In this document: positions 1 to 7,606 of the stretch, piece after piece | Numbering within the stretch: position 1 is the stretch's first letter | Layout: the number at the start of each line of letters is the position of its first letter | Assembly (NCBI GenBank): GCA_049306095.1 | Contig: JBAQPU010000041.1 | Span: 1 to 41,114, forward strand | DNA from: UBA2336 sp049306095 | Lineage (GTDB): Bacteria; Bacteroidota; Bacteroidia; Cytophagales; Cyclobacteriaceae | Direction: 5' to 3' | DNA: 41,114 nt | Translations under genes and position numbers: made by a program | Notes under the pieces: generated by a model | Databases searched by the model: none | What the model saw: only the letters and a program-made list of their open reading frames with translations | Told to the model about the DNA's origin: nothing

Positions 1-124
1 TTCCAGTCGGTAAATCTTATTGCTGGCAAGTTGCTCTCCAGCAGAGCTTGCTTCCTCTTCAGATTTAGGTACGGAATAAATGAAATTTCCAATTAAATGT
101 CACCAACCATTTTTGGCACCATTA

Positions 125-159
125 CCCTAAATTCTAAATCCTATCTCCTAAATGCTGAT
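125..159. repeat. Heptamer repeat array A
   Basis: Five successive 7-base units can be read directly after the stop codon of the coiled-coil gene: CCCTAAA, TTCTAAA, TCCTATC, TCCTAAA, TGCTGAT. The unit is degenerate but the 7-base phase is kept. It belongs to the same pattern as the other intergenic heptamer arrays in this window. Confidence 0.55.
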
Positions 160-1086
160 TTACTTCACCTCAAACTTCCCGCTGCCCATTTTATAATCAT
201 CGCAGTAGATTTCAAGTGTATACGCACCAGCAGCGTAATCAGAACCTTTTTCGTATAAATAAGTAAGTTTCTGTCGCGTGTTGTCGAATAAAATTTCCTG
301 AGAGGCAGTGTAAAATTCTTCTTTGCCGTTGTAGAGAAACGTTCCCGATCCACGGGAAACATCAAACAGTACCTGGCTGTTTTCATCTATTATGCGGATC
401 ATAATTTTTTTTCCTTCAATAGGGGCAACATTGTTCTCGGCAAGATTAAAGTCAATCTTTAATTTTCCAACCTGCCTGCTTTTGAAAGGCGATTCGCGTT
501 CTTTCCCGCGTTCGTTCATGGCAACGATCCGTACATTTTCTGCCTTTAATTGCGAGGCAATCACAACTTTGGTAGCGAGTTCCTGCTTTGACTGTGACAG
601 TCTGGAGATGGAATCACCTAGCTGATTTTTCTCTGTTTTAAGATTGACGTTTTCGGATAAAAGCTCTTTGTTAACCGATTTGAGTTTTTCAATTTCCTCG
701 TCCTTCACCTTCAAAAGTTCCTCGTACCCCTCTACACGGTCTTTCAATTCTTTTATAACCTGTCCGTTGGCTCGCCTTGTTCTTTTAAGTTCCGATTCAA
801 TTTCCTGTTTGGCCTTTTGTAATTCTGATATGTCGCCACCCAATTTTTGAATCTCAACTATTTTACTGTCGAGTTCGGTTCTGATCTCATTTAACCGTTG
901 CATGGTGCTGGCCAGTTCTTCTTCGGTGGTGGTCTTCTCTGCCCTCAACACCTGCTCTTCTTTGGTGTCCAGGTAGATTTTTACAAACTGAATAATGATA
1001 ACGATCGAAAGGAGCGCTATAATAATGGTACTCTTATTCGACTTTTTAGGCTGTTCAACAGGCTGTGGGGTAGGATTCTCGCTCAT
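160..1086 (-). CDS. Membrane-anchored coiled-coil protein, function unknown
   Basis: The 308-residue product has a short Pro/Lys-rich cytoplasmic N terminus, one hydrophobic membrane segment at about residues 19-38 (STIIIALLSIVIIIQFVKIY), then a long Glu/Lys-rich coiled coil to about residue 180. The C-terminal ~110 residues are predicted beta-rich and end in GSGKFEVK. There is no cleavable signal peptide, so it is probably an inner-membrane protein with the coiled coil and a beta-sandwich-like tail in the periplasm. The ATG at 1084-1086 is preceded by a good Bacteroidota promoter. It lies downstream of the methyltransferase gene on the same strand with a 40-base gap. I recognise no specific family. 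Automated pipelines may mislabel such proteins as SMC-like because of the coiled coil, but no ATPase motifs are present. Confidence 0.8.
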   Translation of the reverse strand: MSENPTPQPVEQPKKSNKSTIIIALLSIVIIIQFVKIYLDTKEEQVLRAEKTTTEEELASTMQRLNEIRTELDSKIVEIQKLGGDISELQKAKQEIESELKRTRRANGQVIKELKDRVEGYEELLKVKDEEIEKLKSVNKELLSENVNLKTEKNQLGDSISRLSQSKQELATKVVIASQLKAENVRIVAMNERGKERESPFKSRQVGKLKIDFNLAENNVAPIEGKKIMIRIIDENSQVLFDVSRGSGTFLYNGKEEFYTASQEILFDNTRQKLTYLYEKGSDYAAGAYTLEIYCDDYKMGSGKFEVK

Positions 1087-1105
1087 ATCGGTTTTAATGA
1101 AAGCT

Positions 1106-1135
1106 CAAAAATAAGCCTTCCGCTTATTATTTCAA
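1106..1135 (-). promoter_or_regulatory. Promoter of the coiled-coil protein gene
   Basis: Read on the minus strand, a -33 element TTG (1133-1135) is followed by exactly 19 bases and a perfect -7 element TATTTTTG (1106-1113), matching the Bacteroidota primary sigma consensus TAnnTTTG. The start codon lies 19 bases further on. The -33 element sits inside the last codons of the upstream methyltransferase gene, so the downstream gene can be expressed on its own. Confidence 0.55.
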
Positions 1136-1915
1136 TATTTTAAACTGCAGTACAACGTGCTGTTTGTTCAATGATGGATCAAAAAAAACAATTCCACACC
1201 GGTAAAGGTCAATGCTGGTATAGACCAGGTCATGTCTACGGATTTCATTCCAAGCTCTTTCCATCTCAGGAGAATCGTGGATATCGTCAAGGATGATGAC
1301 ACTTTTGTGATGGATTTTCATCAGCAGCCAGTTGAAGTATTTCATGGTTGGTTGGTAGCGGTGATTTGCATCCATAAAAGCCAGGTCAATCTTGGGCATT
1401 CTCGACAGGTTTGAATACAGGGTTGAATCAATATTTCCCCTGATCAGTTCAATGTTTGAGGCACTGGCAAAACTGAAGGTGTCCTGCGCTACATCGGCAA
1501 TGCTCTCTGATCCCTCAAAGGTATAAACCCGGGCATTTTTTTTCTGTGCAAAGTAAAGGGTATTAATTCCTAAGGAGGTACCAAGTTCAATACTATTTCG
1601 GGCATCGATGTGATTAAGGATGCGCAGGTAAAGCAACGAAAACCGCTGATCACTCAGGCTGTGATGGGCAATTTCTTGAATTGCCCGGTGCGAATGAGCC
1701 GTATGTTTGGAACCGGCTCCCAGGTCGGTCACTTCAATCTCTCGTGTGGTTTTCAGCAGGTTTCCCCGAAGCTTTTCAATTTCAAAATTGGGTTCTGATT
1801 CAACGTTGATAATTTTTGTATAGAAATCGAATAAGAAAGGGGAATGTAAAGAATGTTCGTCTACGGCATCCAGCCAGTAGGTGAAGTACGTTTTTAACTG
1901 AAAGAATCCAGACAC
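1127..1915 (-). CDS. Class I SAM-dependent methyltransferase
   Basis: The 262-residue product has a Rossmann-fold methyltransferase core: motif I is IELGTSLGINTLYFA (about residues 109-123), the acidic end of the second strand is the E of VYTFEGSE, a later acidic motif is IDLAFMDANH, and LDDIH follows. The arrangement resembles the O-methyltransferase / Methyltransf_24 group. The substrate cannot be told from sequence. The first ~100 residues (TYWLDAVDEHSLHSPFLFDF) form an extra N-terminal region. The only reasonable start is GTG at 1913-1915: an in-frame stop lies a few codons upstream and the next Met comes far inside the fold. It sits between apaG and the coiled-coil gene, and an inverted heptamer-repeat element lies directly upstream. 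Confidence 0.8.
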   Translation of the reverse strand: MSGFFQLKTYFTYWLDAVDEHSLHSPFLFDFYTKIINVESEPNFEIEKLRGNLLKTTREIEVTDLGAGSKHTAHSHRAIQEIAHHSLSDQRFSLLYLRILNHIDARNSIELGTSLGINTLYFAQKKNARVYTFEGSESIADVAQDTFSFASASNIELIRGNIDSTLYSNLSRMPKIDLAFMDANHRYQPTMKYFNWLLMKIHHKSVIILDDIHDSPEMERAWNEIRRHDLVYTSIDLYRCGIVFFDPSLNKQHVVLQFKILK

Positions 1916-1920
1916 GGTGA

Positions 1921-2000
1921 TGATTTTAGATTGGTGATTTCAGATTTATGATTTTTATAGTGGCTCAAAACCAAATCTAAAATCTAAAATCAAAAGTCTG
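1921..2000. repeat. Heptamer repeat array B with inverted arms
   Basis: The left arm reads TGATTTT, AGATTGG, TGATTTC, AGATTTA, TGATTTT (1921-1955). A 17-base spacer follows, then a right arm of opposite sense: AAATCTA, AAATCTA, AAATCAA, AAGTCTG (1973-2000). Transcripts in either direction could form a long imperfect hairpin. It fills the gap between apaG and the methyltransferase gene. Confidence 0.65.
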
Positions 2001-2003
2001 CAA

Positions 2004-2390
2004 TTAATTTAGTCTGAGCGGAGCAATCATGGTAAACTCAGGAATATTTACCTGCACCTTACTTCCGTCAATCACACGCTCCATGGTATAGGTGCCTACC
2101 ATTTTTCCAATTCCCGACTTGAGGTTACATCCCGAAACATAATGGTGTGATTGACCGGGTTCCAATACCGGCTGTTGACCAACAACGCCTTCACCCTCCA
2201 CTTCGCGCATGAGAAAACCGGCATCATAAATCTGCCAGCGCCTGCGCATCAGTTGAATGGTATTTTCGCTCTGGTTCTCAATGGTGATGCGATAAGTAAA
2301 TACAAAATGAAATTGACCCGGACTTGAATACGCAGGCTGGTATTCAGTTTCCACGCTTACCCTGATTCCTTGTGTAATTTCGGTCACCAT
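2004..2390 (-). CDS. apaG: ApaG family protein
   Basis: The 128-residue protein matches the usual ~125-residue ApaG length and fold (an Fn3-like beta sandwich). It has the typical opening VTEITQGIRVSVETEYQPAY, the TYRITIENQSE strand, the RRRWQIYDA segment, and the Gly-rich stretch EGEGVVGQQPVLEPGQ followed by YVSGCNLKSGIGKMVGTY. ApaG was linked genetically to Co2+/Mg2+ efflux and Ap4A metabolism in enterobacteria; its biochemical role is still not settled. The ATG at 2388-2390 is used. It is divergent from ung across a 77-base gap and is the first gene of a leftward group. Confidence 0.92.
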   Translation of the reverse strand: MVTEITQGIRVSVETEYQPAYSSPGQFHFVFTYRITIENQSENTIQLMRRRWQIYDAGFLMREVEGEGVVGQQPVLEPGQSHHYVSGCNLKSGIGKMVGTYTMERVIDGSKVQVNIPEFTMIAPLRLN

Positions 2391-2467
2391 GCGCCCTAAA
2401 AGTATTAATTTTTTAGATTTTGCAACTGTTTATAGATAAGAATCCTTTTCGCTAAATCGATTGAAAT

Positions 2468-3130
2468 ATGGATGTTAGGATTGCTCCCTCGTGGAAATCG
2501 CACTTCGCGGCTGAGTTTGACAAGCCTTATTTTTTAGAGCTTATCGGATTCGTTAAAGCTGAGTATCAGCAGAATACCGTTTACCCGCCTGGAAAAGAAA
2601 TTTTTAAGGCATTTGATCGCTGTGATTTTGAGCAGGTGAAGGTTGTTATTATCGGGCAAGATCCGTACCACGGGCCGGGACAGGCCAATGGGTTATGCTT
2701 TTCTGTGAAGGAAGGAGTAAGAGTGCCTCCTTCGCTGGTTAATATTTTTAAAGAAATTCATGCCGACCTGGGTAAACCAATTCCAACCACCGGCAATTTA
2801 GAGCGTTGGGCTAAGCAAGGCGTTTTACTGCTGAATGCGACATTAACAGTGCGGGCATCCTCTCCCGGTTCTCATCAAAACAAGGGATGGGAAATTTTTA
2901 CAGATGAAGTGATTCGAACGATTTCCAACCAGAAAGAAAATTTAGTGTTTCTGTTGTGGGGCGCGTATGCTCAAAAGAAAGGCGAAATGATTGATCGAAA
3001 TAAGCACCTCGTGCTAATGTCGGCTCATCCATCACCGTTTTCGGCAGACAGAGGGTTCTTTGGATGTAAACACTTCAGTAAAACAAATGCTTACCTGAAG
3101 AGCAAGGGGTTGAAGGAGATTGATTGGTAG
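2468..3130 (+). CDS. ung: Uracil-DNA glycosylase, family 1
   Basis: The 220-residue enzyme removes uracil from DNA and starts base-excision repair. The family-1 signature is complete: the water-activating loop GQDPYHGPGQANGLCFSV (Asp65, His68), the uracil-specific Asn in LLNATLTVRASSPGSH (Asn123), and the minor-groove Leu loop HPSPFSADRGFFGCKHF (His187). Length is normal for the family. The ATG at 2468 gives a start just before the conserved WKSHFAAEF segment. It stands alone on the plus strand, convergent with lepB and divergent from apaG. Confidence 0.97.
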   Translation: MDVRIAPSWKSHFAAEFDKPYFLELIGFVKAEYQQNTVYPPGKEIFKAFDRCDFEQVKVVIIGQDPYHGPGQANGLCFSVKEGVRVPPSLVNIFKEIHADLGKPIPTTGNLERWAKQGVLLLNATLTVRASSPGSHQNKGWEIFTDEVIRTISNQKENLVFLLWGAYAQKKGEMIDRNKHLVLMSAHPSPFSADRGFFGCKHFSKTNAYLKSKGLKEIDW

Positions 3131-3136
3131 TTTGGG

Positions 3137-3185
3137 TTTAAGGTTCAACGTTCAAAAAACTGAACCTTGAACCTTAAATCTTAAA
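3137..3185. repeat. Heptamer repeat array C: long hairpin between ung and lepB
   Basis: Positions 3137-3154 and 3161-3178 form an 18-base inverted repeat with one mismatch and a six-base loop. The right side can be read as heptamers TGAACCT, TGAACCT, TAAATCT, TAAATTA. It lies between two convergent genes, where a two-way transcription stop or 3'-end barrier would fit, although no T tract follows on either strand. Confidence 0.7.
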
Positions 3186-4340
3186 TTAACGAATGAGATT
3201 AAAGAACCTGCCCCACCTGATTTTCTTAAAGAAGCTTTGATTGGAATCGATGGATAGCCAGATGAAGAATCCTTTTCCAACAATGTGATCGGCTGGAACA
3301 AACCCCCAGTAACGCGAGTCGTGCGAGTTGTGCCGGTTGTCGCCCATCATGAAATAGTAATCTTGTTTGAAGGTATAGGATGAAATGTCCTGGCCATCAA
3401 TCAAAAGTTTCCCTTCGACTATTTTTGCATCATCATTGTGGTCATAATCAACAATGGTGCTTCCGTAAATCGAAAGGGTAGAGTCATTGACCGGTATGGT
3501 CATGCCTTCCTTTGGAATAGTAAGCGGAGGCAAATTGTCTCCGTTCCCTTTCCTGTACTTCGAATGACCAAAAATAGAGGCGTCATCTTCCTCCGGTTTT
3601 CTTGAGTTAACCTGCACACTTGTAATGAAGGGCAACGCTTTTAATTTATCAGCTACTTCGTTTGTTAAAAACATGTAGTAGTGCACTTCCGTGGCCGAAA
3701 CCCGCTGAGAGCTATAATCTCCGCGGTCAAGCCCCAGTTTCTCCAGGTTGCGCTCATTAATTTCATCTTTGGCTATAACGGAGTAACTATATTGCATGCC
3801 GGGTGCATTAGGAGCGGCTTCTCCGTTTACGTACACCTGACGGTCTCTTACCTCCAGTACATCGCCAGCAACGGCCATGCAACGTTTGATGTAATTGGTT
3901 TTAAGATCAACCGGATATTTCTTCCATTCGCTTTGTGGCAGTCCCCAGTTGTTTTCATACATGCCGGGTACATTAAAGACCACTACATCGTTGCGTTTTA
4001 CTTCCGAGAAACCCGGAAGCCTGTATTGCGGTAATTGAATCCATTCTACGTACGATGGAATTTCAGTAAACCATATCTTTTGATGCGTTAACGGTATTTG
4101 AAGCGGAGTCTTAGGCGTACGCGTTCCGTAATGAAACTTACTCACAAAAAGAAAGTCGCCTACCAGCAATGAGTTTTCCATCGATGGAGTAGGAATGGTA
4201 TAGGCTTCCATGATCAACCAGCGGATCAGGGTGGCGGCAACCACTGCAAACAGGATGGCATCCCACCATTCTCTTAACTTCGACTTTGGTTTTTCTTCCT
4301 TCTTTTCTGCGGCTTTCGCTTTCCAAAACTGCCAATTCAT
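3186..4340 (-). CDS. lepB: Signal peptidase I
   Basis: The 384-residue inner-membrane serine protease cleaves Sec/Tat signal peptides on the periplasmic side. Box B is TIPTPSMENSLLVGDFLFV with nucleophile Ser53. Box D is NYIKRCMAVAGDVLEV with general base Lys152. Box E is MMGDNRHNSHDSRYWGFVP near residues 330-350. A single N-terminal membrane segment lies at about residues 28-45 after a Lys/Glu-rich cytoplasmic tail. The protein is longer than many bacterial enzymes because about 140 residues lie between boxes D and E. It follows dapB by 43 bases and is probably the last gene of the parA-parB-DUF5683-dapB-lepB run. Confidence 0.96.
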   Translation of the reverse strand: MNWQFWKAKAAEKKEEKPKSKLREWWDAILFAVVAATLIRWLIMEAYTIPTPSMENSLLVGDFLFVSKFHYGTRTPKTPLQIPLTHQKIWFTEIPSYVEWIQLPQYRLPGFSEVKRNDVVVFNVPGMYENNWGLPQSEWKKYPVDLKTNYIKRCMAVAGDVLEVRDRQVYVNGEAAPNAPGMQYSYSVIAKDEINERNLEKLGLDRGDYSSQRVSATEVHYYMFLTNEVADKLKALPFITSVQVNSRKPEEDDASIFGHSKYRKGNGDNLPPLTIPKEGMTIPVNDSTLSIYGSTIVDYDHNDDAKIVEGKLLIDGQDISSYTFKQDYYFMMGDNRHNSHDSRYWGFVPADHIVGKGFFIWLSIDSNQSFFKKIRWGRFFNLIR

Positions 4341-4383
4341 AGGTATCGCTTAAATAAAACGGTGCAAATAAAGGGATTATAAA

Positions 4384-5106
4384 TCAGAATTGTAAAAAAT
4401 CTTGCATGCCCAATACTCCTTTTCTTCCCGGAAGCCACTCTGCAACCTGTACGGCCCCCCGCGCAAAACCTTCGCGCGAATGTGCGGTATGGCGTATTTC
4501 AATGTCATCAATTGAAGAAGCGTATTTAACATGATGGGTACCCGGCACCTGGTCAATTCTGAAGGATGTAATTAGTAAATCATCATGCTTCATTTTCTCC
4601 GGCTCAGTACTCATGGTTTTGCTGATCCATTTCTTTTTGGAGTGAAAATTTTTAATAATCCCATCGGCCAGTGTAATGGCTGTACCGCTGGGTGCATCTT
4701 TTTTTTCTGTGTGGTGAATCTCATCAATACCAACATCGTATTGCGGCTGGCCATTCATCATGGTTGCCAGCTTGTCACTTAACTGAAAGAAGATGTTGAC
4801 TCCAATGCTGAAATTAGACGCGTAAAAAAATGTTCCATTACAGGATTGTGTAAGTTTTTCTATTTCTGTTTTTTTATCCAGCCATCCGGTTGTACCACAT
4901 ACGATTGGAATATTGTTTTCAAGACAAAACCGGATGTTCTCAAAGGCTCCTTCGGGCTGGGAAAATTCAATCGCCACATCAGCTTTTGTTGTGATTTCAT
5001 GGCGATTGAATTCATTGATCCGTCCTACAATTTCATGCCCTCTTTCAAGAGCAATTTTTTCAATGGCTTTACCCATTTTACCGTAACCGAGTAGTAAAAT
5101 TCTCAT
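4384..5106 (-). CDS. dapB: 4-hydroxy-tetrahydrodipicolinate reductase
   Basis: The 240-residue cytoplasmic enzyme makes tetrahydrodipicolinate with NAD(P)H in the diaminopimelate/lysine pathway, supplying peptidoglycan precursors. The Rossmann motif is LLLGYGKMGKAIE at the N terminus. The CGTTGW segment and the catalytic/substrate motif EIHHTEKKDAPSGTA are intact, and FARGAVQVAEWL closes the protein. I use ATG at 5104-5106; a TTG three codons upstream would add only three residues before the first beta strand. It follows the DUF5683 gene by about 60 bases on the same strand. Confidence 0.95.
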   Translation of the reverse strand: MRILLLGYGKMGKAIEKIALERGHEIVGRINEFNRHEITTKADVAIEFSQPEGAFENIRFCLENNIPIVCGTTGWLDKKTEIEKLTQSCNGTFFYASNFSIGVNIFFQLSDKLATMMNGQPQYDVGIDEIHHTEKKDAPSGTAITLADGIIKNFHSKKKWISKTMSTEPEKMKHDDLLITSFRIDQVPGTHHVKYASSIDDIEIRHTAHSREGFARGAVQVAEWLPGRKGVLGMQDFLQF

Positions 5107-5165
5107 TGCAGGCAAAAATGAACAGGATTTTCAGAATTACGAATTTTTCTGAAACAAATTGGAAC

Positions 5166-5726
5166 TCAAAACCTGAACTTGATAGAGAAACCGGCCGTTC
5201 GGCCCGTCATCACATCGGTTTCCATTGTGGGCTGAAGCCTCACGTGCAAATTGGGGTTTAAATCAAATTCTTTCAGGTGGGCATCTACATGGGCATCAAC
5301 GATTTGAAGAAGGTACATGCCGGCCATCAGGATGATAAAAAAATCCCGTTCTCGTCTGTAGCGGTCAACAATCGTACGCAATTGATCTTCGGTAAATCCG
5401 CTTGTGCTATAGTCGTCACCGGTTTCCAGTATGTCAAACAACTCACTTTTATATTTCGTGTAGCCCTTTTGATAAAACGATATACCGTAACCAAAACCGA
5501 TAAACCCGCCATATACCAGCGGAAGCTTCCAATATTTTTTATTGTAAATCTGGCCGAGGCCCGGCAGTACGGCAGCATACAGGGCTGCTTTTCGCGGATC
5601 GTACCGGGTTGCATATGACTTCAACTCAACGGTATCGGGTTGAGAGCGAACTGATGCAGCCTGATCCTGTCCATACAAGGTACGGATCAGACACACCACC
5701 ACGATTGTCAATACAATTTTCCTCAT
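5166..5726 (-). CDS. DUF5683 family membrane protein
   Basis: The 186-residue product has a signal peptide (residues 1-19, ending LYGQ), then the DUF5683 core: a hydrophobic hairpin with KAALYAAVLPGLGQIYNKKY, LPLVYGGFIGFGYGISFY, and a second hydrophobic segment FFIILMAGMYLLQIVDAHVD. A C-terminal beta-like tail ends FSIKFRF. The family is common in Bacteroidota next to parB, and its function is unknown. It lies 22 bases after parB, which suggests co-transcription and perhaps a role linked to chromosome or envelope organisation; that link is inference from position only. Confidence 0.85.
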   Translation of the reverse strand: MRKIVLTIVVVCLIRTLYGQDQAASVRSQPDTVELKSYATRYDPRKAALYAAVLPGLGQIYNKKYWKLPLVYGGFIGFGYGISFYQKGYTKYKSELFDILETGDDYSTSGFTEDQLRTIVDRYRRERDFFIILMAGMYLLQIVDAHVDAHLKEFDLNPNLHVRLQPTMETDVMTGRTAGFSIKFRF

Positions 5727-5748
5727 TACCGGGTTTTGCCCTGATAAC

Positions 5749-6657
5749 TCAATGGAGTTTCAGAATGTCCAAGATACGATTAAGGTCCTCTACCGACAAA
5801 AATGGGATTTTAATTTCCCCTTTTTTGCCATCGCTCTTGATAACAATACGAGTGCCAAAGTGTGAAGAAAGCTGCGATTGAAGTTGGGCAATTTCACGGT
5901 TAACAGCCGATGAGGCCGGTTGATGCTCTTTAGCTTCTGTTTTTTCTGAGGCAAGATTGCGCACCAGTTCTTCAACCTTTCTAACGGATAGATCCTCAGC
6001 TAATGTTTTGTTAAAAATGTAGAGTTGCTGATCGGGGTTCTCAACATTAATGATGGCGCGCGCATGACCCATCGAAATTTTGTTGTCGCGTACCGCGATC
6101 TGAACATCGGGTGGTAACTTCAGCAAACGTAAGTAGTTGGTAACGGTAGCCCTGTTTTTTCCAACCCGATCGCCAAGTTCCTCCTGCTTCAGGCTGCATT
6201 CCGAAATCAACCGTTGGTAACTCAGCGCAATTTCAATGGCATTCAGATTTTCACGCTGAATATTTTCGATCAGCGCCATTTCAAGCATTTGTTGATCATC
6301 GGCTGACCGAACATAGGCCGGAATGGTCTTTAATCCGGCCAGTTTTGATGCCTGAAAACGCCTTTCACCGGAAATCAACTGGTACTGATCGCGTGCCAGT
6401 CTGCGAACAGTAATCGGCTGGATAATGCCATGAACCTTAATGGAGTCGGCAAGTTCTTCCAATGCCTCTTGATCGAAATGGGAGCGTGGCTGAAACGGAT
6501 TAACCTCAATATGCTCGATTGAAATTTCCAGCGTTCCCCCCGAAGGAGATGCGGTTCCTCCTGAAGGGATTGGAATGTCAACCTCCAACCGTTCTTCAAT
6601 ATTGCTGTCGCTGAGCAGGGCGTTCAGTCCTCTGCCTAATGCTTTTTTCTTACTCAT
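5749..6657 (-). CDS. parB: Chromosome-partitioning protein ParB
   Basis: The 302-residue protein binds parS sites and spreads as a CTP-dependent clamp. The N terminus KKALGRGLNALL is the ParA-stimulating peptide typical of chromosomal ParB. The CTP-binding domain follows, with VNPFQPR, HGIIQPITVRR, and the GERRFQA motif. Next come ENIQRENLNAIE and a helix-turn-helix region (LKQEELGDRVGKNRATVTNY) for parS recognition. The C-terminal ~60 residues are the dimerisation domain. Its ATG overlaps the parA stop codon by four bases, so the two are translationally coupled. Confidence 0.95.
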   Translation of the reverse strand: MSKKKALGRGLNALLSDSNIEERLEVDIPIPSGGTASPSGGTLEISIEHIEVNPFQPRSHFDQEALEELADSIKVHGIIQPITVRRLARDQYQLISGERRFQASKLAGLKTIPAYVRSADDQQMLEMALIENIQRENLNAIEIALSYQRLISECSLKQEELGDRVGKNRATVTNYLRLLKLPPDVQIAVRDNKISMGHARAIINVENPDQQLYIFNKTLAEDLSVRKVEELVRNLASEKTEAKEHQPASSAVNREIAQLQSQLSSHFGTRIVIKSDGKKGEIKIPFLSVEDLNRILDILKLH

Positions 6658-7430
6658 TTCGATCCGTTGTTTTTATCCAGTATTTCATGTGCCATATTCA
6701 GGTAGCTGATGGCTCCTTTACTTTCTGCGTCATGCACAATGGCCGGTAACCCAAAACTGGGTGATTCACTCAGTTTTACATTTCGCGGAATGATGGTTTT
6801 GAAAGTCATTTTTTGAAAATGCGTTCGAACCTCTTCAACGACCTGATTTCCCAGGCTTGTTCGTGAATCATATAACGTGAGCAGGATGCCTTCGATTTCC
6901 AAGTTAGGATTTAACCGGGTTTGAATGATTTTAATGGTATTCAATAATTTGCCCAGTCCTTCCAATGCAAAGTATTCACACTGTACCGGTATAATAACCG
7001 AGTCGGCCGCAGTAAGGGCGTTAATGGTAATTAACCCCAGAGAAGGTGAGCAATCAATGATAATATAATCGTAATCGTGTTTTACTTTTTGCAGGGCATT
7101 GCGCATTTTTTCTTCGCGGTGTTCAATGCTTACCATTTCCACCTCAGCACCAACCAAATCGATATGGGAAGGAAGGACGTGCAGGAATTTAAGTTGCTCG
7201 TTTGGAACAATGGCTTCGTTAACGGCAGTGCCATCTACCATGCATTCGTAGATGCTGGTTTCCACCTCTTTCGGATTAATTCCCAACCCCGAGGATGAGT
7301 TAGCCTGCGGGTCGGCATCAACCAGCAAGGTTTTATATTCCAGCACCGCTAAACTGGCCGCGAGGTTAATGGCGGTAGTGGTTTTTCCAACGCCTCCTTT
7401 CTGATTGGCAATAGCAATAATTTTTCCCAT
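6654..7430 (-). CDS. parA: Chromosome-partitioning ATPase ParA (Soj)
   Basis: The 258-residue MinD/ParA-type ATPase drives segregation of ParB-parS complexes. The deviant Walker A motif is NQKGGVGKTTTAINLAASLA (residues 9-28) with the signature lysine. Walker A' is DADPQANSSSGLG and Walker B is YDYIIIDCSPSLG. The short N terminus before Walker A marks it as a chromosomal rather than plasmid type Ia ParA. It heads the parA-parB-DUF5683-dapB-lepB run. A promoter-like TATATTTG lies about 40 bases upstream, overlapping the end of the preceding terminator region. Confidence 0.96.
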   Translation of the reverse strand: MGKIIAIANQKGGVGKTTTAINLAASLAVLEYKTLLVDADPQANSSSGLGINPKEVETSIYECMVDGTAVNEAIVPNEQLKFLHVLPSHIDLVGAEVEMVSIEHREEKMRNALQKVKHDYDYIIIDCSPSLGLITINALTAADSVIIPVQCEYFALEGLGKLLNTIKIIQTRLNPNLEIEGILLTLYDSRTSLGNQVVEEVRTHFQKMTFKTIIPRNVKLSESPSFGLPAIVHDAESKGAISYLNMAHEILDKNNGSK

Positions 7431-7440
7431 GGAAGTAGTT

Positions 7441-7469
7441 TAAAAAAATGATCCCGAAATCTCGGGATC
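7441..7469 (-). terminator. Intrinsic terminator after yidC
   Basis: On the minus strand, an 8-bp perfect stem (GATCCCGA with TCGGGATC, positions 7469-7450) and a four-base loop are followed by seven T residues. It would end pyrG-yidC transcripts. It stands only about 12-20 bases before the parA start codon, so the parA transcript probably begins inside this hairpin. Confidence 0.7.
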
Positions 7470-7470
7470 G

Positions 7471-7478
7471 CAAATATA
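7471..7478 (-). promoter_or_regulatory. Candidate parA promoter (-7 element)
   Basis: TATATTTG on the minus strand is a perfect match to TAnnTTTG. The expected start site, about 7 bases downstream, falls inside the terminator hairpin, giving a leader of about 30 bases before the parA ATG. No clear TTTG stands at the -33 position. Confidence 0.4.
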
Positions 7479-7560
7479 GACTTCAATTGGGGGTGCGTGG
7501 AACATTGTGAAACGTATTTTTCCACAATCAACCCACAGCATCGTGTGAATAAAGTGATCG

Positions 7561-7606
7561 GTAAATAGTCGGTATTCAGTGCTGATTACTGAATACTGAT
7601 TACTTC
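7561..7606. repeat. Heptamer repeat array D downstream of yidC
   Basis: Units GTATTCA, GTGCTGA, TTACTGA, ATACTGA and TTACTTC (7572-7606) keep a 7-base phase and run into the yidC stop codon. GTATTCAGT (7572-7580) and ACTGAATAC (7588-7596) form a perfect 9-bp stem with a seven-base loop. Confidence 0.6.

Noticed and set aside
1..96. Open frames at the left edge on both strands
   Set aside because: They are cut by the window end, carry no recognisable motif, and competing frames on both strands are equally open, so no gene can be assigned.
7489..7504. parS site upstream of parA
   Set aside because: Only the right half matches the parS consensus; the left half agrees at two of eight positions. 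A functional parS is a near-perfect 16-base palindrome.
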